The translations under genes were made by a program, and so were the position numbers. The notes beneath the pieces are model-generated. The model was given only the letters and a program-made list of their open reading frames with translations. It was not told where the DNA came from and ran no database searches. DNA of 64,000 nt from Thalassovita taeanensis (GTDB lineage Bacteria > Pseudomonadota > Alphaproteobacteria > Rhodobacterales > Rhodobacteraceae): NCBI RefSeq assembly GCF_900110775.1, contig NZ_FOEP01000008.1, positions 1 through 64,000 of the forward strand, written 5' to 3'. This document shows positions 44,623-52,670 of the stretch, piece by piece (position 1 is the first letter of the stretch; the number at the start of each line of letters is the position of its first letter).

Positions 44623-47600
44623 TTATTCTGCGGCCCGCCCGAGGGCCAAATCAGGCACTGTACCGGCTTGCTTCAGGCTCCACCCTTTGATGATGGCATA
44701 AACCGCCGGAATGACGATCAGGGTCAGCAAGGTTGACGACACCATTCCCCCGATCATGGGCACTGCGATGCGCTGCATGATCTCGGACCCGGTGCCATGC
44801 GCCCAAAGGATCGGCATCAGGCCGGCCATGATTGCGACAACTGTCATCATCTTGGGGCGCACGCGGTCTACTGCACCCACCATGATCGCGGCGTAGAGCT
44901 CGTCGCGGGTCAGGTCCCTGTCGCCCGCGCGGGCACGCGCTTCATTCAACGCCTGATCGAGATAGATCAACATGATCACTCCGGTTTCAGCCGCCACCCC
45001 GGCCAGCGCGATAAACCCGACGGCCACCGCAACCGACATGTTGAAGCCCATGAACCACATGAGCCAAATGCCACCGACCAGAGCGAAAGGCAGCGACAGC
45101 ATCACGATCAAGGTTTCCGTCAGGCGGCGGAAGTTTAGGTAAAGCAGCAGAAAGATCAGCGCCAGCGTCAGCGGCACAACAGTGGCCAGCCGCTGTTTCG
45201 CGCGTTCAAGGTATTCGAACTGACCGCTCCAGCCCAAAGAATAGCCGGGTGGCAGAGTGACGGAGGCCGCGACCGCCGCCTGAGCTTCGGCCACATAGCC
45301 GCCAAGATCGCGTCCGACGATATCGACAAAGATATATACGGCAAGCTGTCCGTTCTCGGTGCGGATCGACGTAGCTCCGCGGGTGCGTTCAATGGTGGCC
45401 ACGTCCCCCAGCGGAATGGTGCCACCGCCCGGCAGTGCAACCTGAACCTCGCGCCCAATCGCCTCCGGATCAGACCGCAGTGTCGCCGGATAGCGCACTG
45501 CGACGTCGTAGCGCTCGCGCCCCTCGACGGTCTGCGTGATGGCCTTGGCCCCCAACGCCATGCCGATTACCTCTTGCACATCCTGCACCGACAGACCGTA
45601 GCGGCCAAGCGCTGTACGGTCCGGGGTGATGTCGAGGTAATAGCCGCCGATCACCCGTTCGGCATAGGCGCTGGTCGTTCCGGGCACCGTTCGTACCACG
45701 GCTTCGACCTCACGGGCGACCTTTTCCATCTCGGTCAGGCTGGTGCCGAAGACCTTGATCCCCACAGGCGTGCGGATTCCGGTGGACAGCATGTCGATGC
45801 GCGCCCGGATCGGCATCGTCCAGGCGTTCGATACGCCGGGAAATTGCAGGGCGGCATCCATTTCCTGCCGCAGGCTTTCGGTCGTCACACCGGGCCGCCA
45901 TTCGTCTTCCGGGCGGAGCTGGATGATCGTCTCAAACATCTCGGTCGGCGCGGGATCGGTCGCGGTCAGGGCGCGGCCCGCCTTGCCGAAGACGGTCAGG
46001 ACCTCGGGAAAGGTCTTGATGATGCGGTCTTGCGTCTGCATCAACTCTGCGGCCTTGGTGACTGACAGACCGGGCAAAGTGGTCGGCATATACATCAGCG
46101 TGCCCTCGTTCAGGACGGGCATGAACTCTGACCCCAACTGCCGCGCGGGCCAGATCGTGACCACCAGTGCGGCGAGAGCCACTATGATCGTGAGACTTTT
46201 GGCCTTCAGCACGGCGCGGATGATTGGGCGGTAAACGGCGATGAGTGCCCGATTCACCGGATTCCTGTGTTCAGGGATGATCCGGCCGCGCACGAAGACC
46301 ACCATCAGCGCAGGCACCAGCGTCACCGACAGGAACGCCGCCGCCGCCATCGAAAACGTCTTGGTATAGGCCAGCGGGCCGAACATGCGTCCCTCCTGTC
46401 CTTCCAGTGCAAAGATCGGCAGGAACGATACGGTGATGATCAGCAGGCTGAAGAACAGTGCCGGGCCGACCTCGCTTGCGGCTTCGATCAGCACCTCGAT
46501 GCGGGGCTTATCGGGGGCAGCACGTTCCAAATGCTTGTGCGCGTTCTCGATCATCACGATGGCGGCGTCGATCATCGCGCCGATGGCGATGGCAATGCCG
46601 CCGAGGCTCATGATATTGGCCCCGATCCCGAGGAATTTCATCGCGGTGAACGCCATGAGCAATCCGATAGGCAGCATGATGATCGCTACGAGGGCCGACC
46701 GGACGTGCAACAGAAAAATGATCGTGACCCCGGCCACAACGAGACTTTCTTCGAGAAGCGTTGTTTTCAGCGTCTCTATTGCCGACAGGATCAGGTTGGA
46801 CCTGTCATAGACCGGCACGATGTCGACCCCGTCCGGCAAGCTTTGAGCAACCACATCCAGTTCTGACTTGGCGTTTTCGATCACGTCCAGTGCATTGGCG
46901 CCCACCCGTTGCAGCACGATGCCGCTGGCCACCTCGCCCTCACCGTTCAACTCGGCGATGCCGCGGCGTTCATTGGGGACGATTTCGACCCGCGCCACGT
47001 CGCGCAGGCTGATCGGGACGCCGCCGATACTGCGCAGGGTGATGTTGCCGATATCCTCGGTCCCCGACAGATAGCCCCGTCCGCGTACCATGAATTCGAA
47101 CTCGGAAAGCTCTACCGTGCGCCCGCCGGTGTCCATGTTGCTTTCAGAGATGGCCTTGCCGATGTCGGACAGCGTGAACCCCTGCGCCCGCATCCGCACC
47201 GGATCCACCGTGACCGAGTATTGCTTGACGAAGCCGCCGACGCTGGCCACTTCGGACACGCCCTCGGCACGGCTTGCACCAAAGCGGACGACCCAATCCT
47301 GCAACGACCGCAATTCGGCCAGCGACAGATTTTCTCCGGTGATCGCGTATTGGTAAACCCATCCGACCCCGGTCGCATCGGGACCGAGCGTGGGCGTCAC
47401 GCCGTCCGGCAGGCGGGCTGCCGCGGCGTTCAGGTATTCCAGAACGCGAGACCGTGCCCAATAGGGGTCTACGCCGTCCTCGAAGATAATGTAGACAAAG
47501 GAAATGCCGAAGAACGAAAACCCCCGCACGACGCGGGATCGCGGCACCGTCAGCATCGCCGAAGTCAGCGGATAGGTGACCTGATCCTCGACGACCTGCG

Positions 47601-47772
47601 GAGCCTGGCCCGGATAATCGGTCAGCACGATCACCTGCACGTCAGACAGGTCGGGAATAGCGTCGATCGGCAAGTTGCGCAGTGACCAGACCCCTGCGGC
47701 GATGATCAGGGCCGTGGCAAAGAACACCAGAACAAGGTTGCGGGCGGACCATTCGATGACACGCGCGATCAT
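44623..47772 (-). CDS. cusA: Heavy-metal RND efflux pump, CusA type
   Basis: A 1049-aa inner-membrane RND transporter that drives metal export using the proton gradient. Seen: LPIDAIPDLSDVQVIV start, SFFGISFVYIIFEDG, GIAIAIGAMIDAAIVMIENAHKH with the proton-relay Asp, and the periplasmic WTMPIRARIDMLSTGIRTPVG region with Met residues near the metal site. Full length for the CusA/CzcA family. Its start lies in the stop of the adaptor gene (47769-47772). Copper/silver is favoured over Zn/Co by the copper genes around it; the outer channel is probably the TolC protein at 37231. Confidence 0.93.
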   Translation of the reverse strand: MIARVIEWSARNLVLVFFATALIIAAGVWSLRNLPIDAIPDLSDVQVIVLTDYPGQAPQVVEDQVTYPLTSAMLTVPRSRVVRGFSFFGISFVYIIFEDGVDPYWARSRVLEYLNAAAARLPDGVTPTLGPDATGVGWVYQYAITGENLSLAELRSLQDWVVRFGASRAEGVSEVASVGGFVKQYSVTVDPVRMRAQGFTLSDIGKAISESNMDTGGRTVELSEFEFMVRGRGYLSGTEDIGNITLRSIGGVPISLRDVARVEIVPNERRGIAELNGEGEVASGIVLQRVGANALDVIENAKSELDVVAQSLPDGVDIVPVYDRSNLILSAIETLKTTLLEESLVVAGVTIIFLLHVRSALVAIIMLPIGLLMAFTAMKFLGIGANIMSLGGIAIAIGAMIDAAIVMIENAHKHLERAAPDKPRIEVLIEAASEVGPALFFSLLIITVSFLPIFALEGQEGRMFGPLAYTKTFSMAAAAFLSVTLVPALMVVFVRGRIIPEHRNPVNRALIAVYRPIIRAVLKAKSLTIIVALAALVVTIWPARQLGSEFMPVLNEGTLMYMPTTLPGLSVTKAAELMQTQDRIIKTFPEVLTVFGKAGRALTATDPAPTEMFETIIQLRPEDEWRPGVTTESLRQEMDAALQFPGVSNAWTMPIRARIDMLSTGIRTPVGIKVFGTSLTEMEKVAREVEAVVRTVPGTTSAYAERVIGGYYLDITPDRTALGRYGLSVQDVQEVIGMALGAKAITQTVEGRERYDVAVRYPATLRSDPEAIGREVQVALPGGGTIPLGDVATIERTRGATSIRTENGQLAVYIFVDIVGRDLGGYVAEAQAAVAASVTLPPGYSLGWSGQFEYLERAKQRLATVVPLTLALIFLLLYLNFRRLTETLIVMLSLPFALVGGIWLMWFMGFNMSVAVAVGFIALAGVAAETGVIMLIYLDQALNEARARAGDRDLTRDELYAAIMVGAVDRVRPKMMTVVAIMAGLMPILWAHGTGSEIMQRIAVPMIGGMVSSTLLTLIVIPAVYAIIKGWSLKQAGTVPDLALGRAAE

Positions 47773-49205
47773 TCGACTGCCTCCGGGGCGGTCAGCGCAG
47801 CCAGGGCTGCGTTCAGGTTGCTCTCCGCGTCGATCAGAAAGGTCGAGGTGGTGACGATCCGGTCGCCCTCCACAATGCCTTCAAGGATTTCCACCATCCC
47901 GGCGGCCTGCCGCCCCAGCACCACATCCTGCGGCACAAATTTCCCCTCTCCCATATCGCGGATCACCACCTGGCGATCGCCGGTGTCGATCACCGCCGTT
48001 TCCGGCACCTGCACCACGGGCGCACCGTCGCCCGTCGCCAAAACCACATCCGCGAACATGTTGACCAGCAAGCGACCCTCGGGGTTGGACAGATCGATGC
48101 GGACGCGTGCAGTCCGGGTCTGCATATCGACTTCAGGGTATATCTTGTCGATCAAGCCGCTGAAGGTCTCGCCCGGCAGGCCTGGGAAGGTGATCGTCGC
48201 AGCGTTTCCATCCGAAAGGCCCGCGAGCGCAGATTCCGGCACGTCCGCCATGACCCAGACAACCGATGTATCGGCAATACGAAACAGCGTTTCTCCGGCC
48301 TCGGACATCATGCCTTCGACGGCCATCCGTTCGAGTACCACGCCCGACCGCGGTGCCATCAGAGTGATTTGCACCGGCGTACGCCTTTCCGCCGCGATCT
48401 TGTCGATGACGGCTGCTGGGACGCCCAGATTTGCCAGCCTTTGGCGGCTGCCTTCGACCCTCCCTTCACCGCCCCGAAGGTCGGAAACATATTGCGCCGC
48501 AGCGGCGACGACCTCTGGGGAATAGAGCATCGCCAGCGGTTCGCCCGCTTCAACGATTGATCCGGTCGTTACATCCTCAACTTCTTCGATGAACGCATCC
48601 GCACGCAATGAAATGACGCTGACTCTACGGTCGTCCAGCGCGACGATCCCCGGCGCACGCACTGTTGTTGCCATGGGATCAAACACTGCAATTGACGTAC
48701 GCACGCCCGTGCGTTGCAGCTTGCCGGGCGATACGGTCACTGATCCGGCATCGCTTACCTCGTCGGCATAGACGGGCAGGTAGTCCATCCCCATGGAATC
48801 CAGCTTTGGCACCGGCGACGTATCAGGCAGGCCCATCGGGTGGCGGTAGTAGAGTAGGGTTCGTTCGCCACTCTCTGCCTCTAGAGGCGTGATCGCCTCT
48901 GGATCAAACGATACGTCTTCGTTCGCCAGGACCGGCAAAAAGGACTTTCCATCGGCAGTCTCGGTCGACGCGGCGGACCATTCGGCGAGACCGTCAGGGT
49001 GTCGGTAGTAGATGACCGGGCCTGTCGGCGTTCGGGTTGCGGCTGGCATTGCTTCAGCTTGCCGTCCCATCAGCGCGGGGAATTGCGTCTGCGCCACATT
49101 TGCCAGCATAGCAGGCGTCCAACCCTTGACGCCTGCCGCGAGGCCCGCCCATCCAGCCGCGCCGCCAACCACGCCGATAAGCACCAATTTGCCAAAGACG
49201 CTCAT
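47769..49205 (-). CDS. cusB: RND periplasmic adaptor, CusB type
   Basis: A 478-aa membrane-fusion protein. After the N-terminal anchor there are two degenerate heavy-metal-binding (HMBD) copies, YYRHPDGLAEWS and YYRHPMGLPDTS...SMGMDYLPVY, each followed by a PVYADE-type strand. Then come barrel-sandwich, alpha-hairpin and beta-barrel domains (GIVALDDRRVSVI, APRSGVVLERMAVEGM). It links CusA to an outer channel and may load metal. It is joined to the FixH/YtkA-like gene by an overlap at 49202-49205 and to cusA by 4 bp. Confidence 0.92.
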   Translation of the reverse strand: MSVFGKLVLIGVVGGAAGWAGLAAGVKGWTPAMLANVAQTQFPALMGRQAEAMPAATRTPTGPVIYYRHPDGLAEWSAASTETADGKSFLPVLANEDVSFDPEAITPLEAESGERTLLYYRHPMGLPDTSPVPKLDSMGMDYLPVYADEVSDAGSVTVSPGKLQRTGVRTSIAVFDPMATTVRAPGIVALDDRRVSVISLRADAFIEEVEDVTTGSIVEAGEPLAMLYSPEVVAAAAQYVSDLRGGEGRVEGSRQRLANLGVPAAVIDKIAAERRTPVQITLMAPRSGVVLERMAVEGMMSEAGETLFRIADTSVVWVMADVPESALAGLSDGNAATITFPGLPGETFSGLIDKIYPEVDMQTRTARVRIDLSNPEGRLLVNMFADVVLATGDGAPVVQVPETAVIDTGDRQVVIRDMGEGKFVPQDVVLGRQAAGMVEILEGIVEGDRIVTTSTFLIDAESNLNAALAALTAPEAVE

Positions 49206-49600
49206 GGCAGCACCTCGAGCACGATTTGCGCCTGAACAGTTTCAGGTTCGCCCTGCACCTTGGCCGCAACGGAAAACCGCCAGTTTCCGTCCATCGTCAG
49301 ATCGGCGGAAAAGCGATAGAGACCCGGCTCTTCGCCGGGCAACGCCAAGACCGTCGAAGTCATCGTCTCCATGCCGTCCGGCTCCATATCCAGCCTTGTG
49401 GCAAAGATGACGGCGCCTTCGACGGGCGCATTGGTGCGGGTATCAATCAGACGAAGCTCCAGAACCGCGCCGTCTCCGAAGGGATAGGTCGTTTCGACGA
49501 GAACAAGGTTGTAATCAGATGCAGCCGCCTGTGCTATCGGCACGGAGAGCTGGGTCGCAACCACGAGGGTCGCAAGAAAGGTGGGGATATAACGGAGCAT
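49202..49600 (-). CDS. FixH/YtkA-like secreted protein
   Basis: A 132-aa exported protein with signal MLRYIPTFLATLVVATQLSVP. The mature part is beta-rich and resembles YtkA/FixH-type domains: YPFGDGAVLELRLID, APVEGAVIFATRLDME and GLYRFSADLTMDGNWRFSV, a pattern seen beside CusB/CusA genes. It ends inside the cusB start, so it is cotranslated with it. It may help copper delivery to the adaptor; this is inference. The start at 49600 lies at a family-like signal peptide; a longer form to 49639 is less likely. Confidence 0.78.
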   Translation of the reverse strand: MLRYIPTFLATLVVATQLSVPIAQAAASDYNLVLVETTYPFGDGAVLELRLIDTRTNAPVEGAVIFATRLDMEPDGMETMTSTVLALPGEEPGLYRFSADLTMDGNWRFSVAAKVQGEPETVQAQIVLEVLP

Positions 49601-49705
49601 GATACGCCTATTTTGACGGGCAACGGGAACGCCAGCCATCGTATCGACCCTGAGTCTATACGTTACATCGGCGCGTGGATTTTGGTGCGAAAGACACCTG
49701 ACCCG

Positions 49706-50035
49706 TCATGCCTTGGGCGGTCTTTGAAGCTCAATGTCCGCATGTTGTCGGTGCGCTGCCGCCTCGGCCCGTGAGAACTCTGCGTTTCCGGGGCTCGGCA
49801 AGCTCGCTAGAGTTGCTCGTTCCAGCCCCAGCACAATCGGGGCTACCCGACATTGCATCGTCGAAATGCAAGCAGCATCGCATTCCGGCATGTCCGGGCA
49901 GTCATCTGGACAGCAATCGCTTTGCATGACCATCGAAGACCCTGAATCCACGCTTGAAATGGACGCATGACTGATTTGCGCCAGAACAACGCCAATCAAA
50001 AGAGTAAGCACAAAAAGGCGCGTTTTGAGTATCAT
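49706..50035 (-). CDS. Small secreted Cys-rich protein
   Basis: A 109-aa exported peptide with signal to about residue 24 (LLIGVVLAQISHAS). A six-Cys block follows: SDCCPDDCPDMPECDAACIST, then a Pro/Arg-rich tail. I recognise no family; short Cys-rich peptides are frequent first genes of copper operons. It is the first gene of the CusBA operon, 105 bp before the FixH-like start. Metal binding in the periplasm is likely but unproven. Confidence 0.65.
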   Translation of the reverse strand: MILKTRLFVLTLLIGVVLAQISHASISSVDSGSSMVMQSDCCPDDCPDMPECDAACISTMQCRVAPIVLGLERATLASLPSPGNAEFSRAEAAAHRQHADIELQRPPKA

Positions 50036-50126
50036 CGGTCAGCTATGTTGGATTTCTGACAGACCAGCAATACACGTTTTGCTGAAATGGATAATTGACC
50101 TACTTCACGTTCAAAACGCGGACCCG

Positions 50127-52454
50127 CTAAAGCTTCAATCGCCTCAGCCTGAGAGCGTTTGCGATGACCGAGACTGAAGAAAGGCTCATCGCGGCTGCGG
50201 CGATCATTGGTGACATTAATAGGCCGAAGACCGGGTAGAGGACCCCTGCCGCGATTGGAACACCGAGCGTGTTATAGGCAAACGCCCAGAACAGGTTCTG
50301 GCGAATGTTGCGGATCGTCGCCACCGCCAGTGTCCGCGCCTTGACGATGCCGTTCAGATCCCCGCGCAACAGCGTGATGCCCGCACTTTCAACCGCCACG
50401 TCCGCGCCCGTACCCATGGCAAGGCCGACGTCCGCTGCGGCCAGGGCTGGCGCGTCGTTGACACCATCACCCGCCATCGCGACCTTTCTGCCTTCGGCGT
50501 GCAGCTCGTCGACCAGCGCCTTCTTATCTTCCGGCAGAACGCCGGCCCGAACCTCGTCGATTCCAAGCCGCTGCGCCACGGCGCTGGCGGTGCGTTCGTT
50601 GTCACCTGTCGCCATGATGATCCGCAGACCTGCCTCGTGCAGTACCTTGATGGCTTCGGCAGTCGACTCCTTGATCGGGTCGGCCACTGCGACGATGCCG
50701 GACAGCTTACCTTCAATGGCTACGAACATGGCGGTCTTACCCTCGGCCCGTAGAACATCTGCCGCTTCCTCCGCCGTAGATGTGTCGAGAGACATGTCGC
50801 GCATCATTGCGGTATTTCCAAGTGCGACAGCCCGCCCCAAGACAGTTCCGCGCACGCCTTTTCCGGTCACCGCCTCGAAGTTTTCGGCATTGCCGACCTT
50901 GATGCCCTTCTCCATCGCACCCTCCACGATGGCCTCCGCCAACGGGTGCTCCGAGCCTTTTTCCAGGGCGGCAGCTAGGGTTAGAATGGTTTCCTCGCTT
51001 TCGTCGCCCAGAGCGGCCACATCGGTCAGCTTCGGCTTCCCCTCGGTCAGGGTACCCGTCTTGTCCACGATCAGCGTATCGACCTTGGCCATGCGTTCCA
51101 GAGCTTCGGCGTCCTTGATCAGCACACCCGCCTGTGCACCGCGCCCCGCGGCCGTCGTGATCGAAATCGGGGTCGCCAGACCCAGAGCACAGGGGCAGGC
51201 GATGATCAGCACCGACACCGCCGAGGCAATGGCAAAGACCAGAGCAGGTTCGGGTCCGAAGCTCAGCCACGCGACGAATGCGAGCAGCGCGATCAGGACA
51301 ACGGTCGGCACGAAGTAGGATGAGACCTTGTCGGCAAGACCCTGAATCGGCGCGCGGGACCTACGCGCGTTCGAAACCATCTCGACGATCTGGCTCAGCA
51401 TCGTGTCGGCACCCACGCGCGCGGCCTCGATGACAAGGGATCCGTTCTTGTTGATCGTGCCGCCGGTGACGGTATCGCCGGGACCTTTTTCGACCGGCAG
51501 GGGTTCGCCGGTGATCATGCTCTCGTCGATGGACGACGTACCGTCCATGACCGTGGCGTCGACGGGGATCGCGTCGCCTGGGCGGACCCGCAGACGATCC
51601 CCCTCAACGATGTTTTCCAGCGGCGCGTCATACTCTGTGCCGTCGGGCAGGATACGTCGCGCAGTTTTCGGGGCCAGGTCGAGTAGTGCCCGAATGGCAT
51701 CGCCGGTCCGTTCCCGCGCCCTCAGCTCCAGAACCTGCCCAACAAAAATCAGGGTGATGATGACAACGGCGGCCTCAAAGTAGGTGCCGACCCCCGCGCC
51801 CATCCGGTAGACCTCCGGAAACACGCCCGGAAGGAACGTAGCCACCAGCGAATAGATGTAGGCCGCACCGACACCGATGGAGATCAGTGTCCACATGTTG
51901 GGCGAGCGGTTCACGATCGACGCCCATCCCCGCTCGAAGAAGGGTTTCGCCGCCCATAGGACGATTGGTGTCGCCAACGCGAACTCGACATAGGTCGCCA
52001 GTTGATGCCCGATCCAGTCTCGGACGGGCAGACCGACCAACTCACCCATGGTTAGGATGACCAGGGGAACGGCCGCGGCGGCACTGATCCACATGCGGCG
52101 GGTGAAGTCGGTCAGTTCCTCACTGGGTTCATCCGACGGTAACATCGGTTCAAGCGCCATGCCACAGATCGGGCAAGATCCGGGTTCATCACGTACGATT
52201 TCAGGGTGCATCGGGCATGTATACTGCGCGCCTGCTTGTGAGGTCATGCGACGATCCGATGCCTTGCCAGAGGCGTAGTAAACTGGATCAGCCTTGAACT
52301 TGGTGTGGCACCTGTCGGAGCAGAAATAGAAAATTTCACCGTCATAGTCTGCACGGCGTGCGTCCGGAGAAATTGTGACGGACATGCCGCACACCGGATC
52401 CACGGCATGATCCGACGACCGCTCTGACGCATCCTTGCCTACTATCTGATCCAT
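50127..52454 (-). CDS. Copper-exporting P1B-type ATPase with YHS and heavy-metal-binding domains
   Basis: A 775-aa Cu(I)-type pump. The N-terminus has a YHS domain ([24 protein letters not shown]) and one HMBD (YTCPMHPEI...CPICGMAL), no HMA domain. The membrane site is CPC in [11 protein letters not shown]; the core shows [23 protein letters not shown] and [12 protein letters not shown] and MSLSS occur near the end. The ATG at 52454 is preceded by AAAGGCTGGGAA; an upstream TTG adds only five residues. A 19-bp-spacer promoter with a CueR-like dyad lies directly upstream (52487-52517). Divergent from the ZntA gene. Confidence 0.95.
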   Translation of the reverse strand: MDQIVGKDASERSSDHAVDPVCGMSVTISPDARRADYDGEIFYFCSDRCHTKFKADPVYYASGKASDRRMTSQAGAQYTCPMHPEIVRDEPGSCPICGMALEPMLPSDEPSEELTDFTRRMWISAAAAVPLVILTMGELVGLPVRDWIGHQLATYVEFALATPIVLWAAKPFFERGWASIVNRSPNMWTLISIGVGAAYIYSLVATFLPGVFPEVYRMGAGVGTYFEAAVVIITLIFVGQVLELRARERTGDAIRALLDLAPKTARRILPDGTEYDAPLENIVEGDRLRVRPGDAIPVDATVMDGTSSIDESMITGEPLPVEKGPGDTVTGGTINKNGSLVIEAARVGADTMLSQIVEMVSNARRSRAPIQGLADKVSSYFVPTVVLIALLAFVAWLSFGPEPALVFAIASAVSVLIIACPCALGLATPISITTAAGRGAQAGVLIKDAEALERMAKVDTLIVDKTGTLTEGKPKLTDVAALGDESEETILTLAAALEKGSEHPLAEAIVEGAMEKGIKVGNAENFEAVTGKGVRGTVLGRAVALGNTAMMRDMSLDTSTAEEAADVLRAEGKTAMFVAIEGKLSGIVAVADPIKESTAEAIKVLHEAGLRIIMATGDNERTASAVAQRLGIDEVRAGVLPEDKKALVDELHAEGRKVAMAGDGVNDAPALAAADVGLAMGTGADVAVESAGITLLRGDLNGIVKARTLAVATIRNIRQNLFWAFAYNTLGVPIAAGVLYPVFGLLMSPMIAAAAMSLSSVSVIANALRLRRLKL

Positions 52455-52486
52455 TTCCCAGCCTTTCAAAAACTACACTGGGTCCG

Positions 52487-52517
52487 CAAATAGTGCTTCC
52501 CGTAGATGGAAGGTCAA
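52487..52517 (-). promoter_or_regulatory. MerR-type promoter, CueR-like dyad, before the copper ATPase
   Basis: On the minus strand a -35 TTGACC (52512-52517) and a -10 TATTTG (52487-52492) are 19 bp apart, the long spacing typical of MerR-activated promoters. The spacer holds ACCTT-N11-AAG, the same layout as CueR sites. No CueR gene is in the window. Confidence 0.6.
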
Positions 52518-52609
52518 GTCCAATCGCCTCGCTGTCGCGCCCGAACAGTTCAGAGGAGGTACAGTGCTGATTGTGATGGCCTTAAGCACAGAACATCCCA
52601 AGAAACTTC

Positions 52610-52640
52610 TTGAACCTCTAGCAACTGAAGCTCCTATCTT
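52610..52640 (+). promoter_or_regulatory. MerR-type promoter before zntA
   Basis: A -35 TTGAAC (52610-52615) and a -10 TATCTT (52635-52640) are 19 bp apart. The -35 plus start of the spacer, TTGAACCTCTA, and the CTG-n-AGCT and TAT positions are shared with the promoter at 63284-63314. Confidence 0.65.
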
Positions 52641-52670
52641 TGGCTCAACGCTTATTCTCAGAGGTTTCCC

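Noticed and set aside
50036-50126. GCGG-GT-CCGC followed by TTTT after the copper ATPase as a terminator
   Set aside because: The loop would be only 2 nt and the stem 4 bp, too weak to support.
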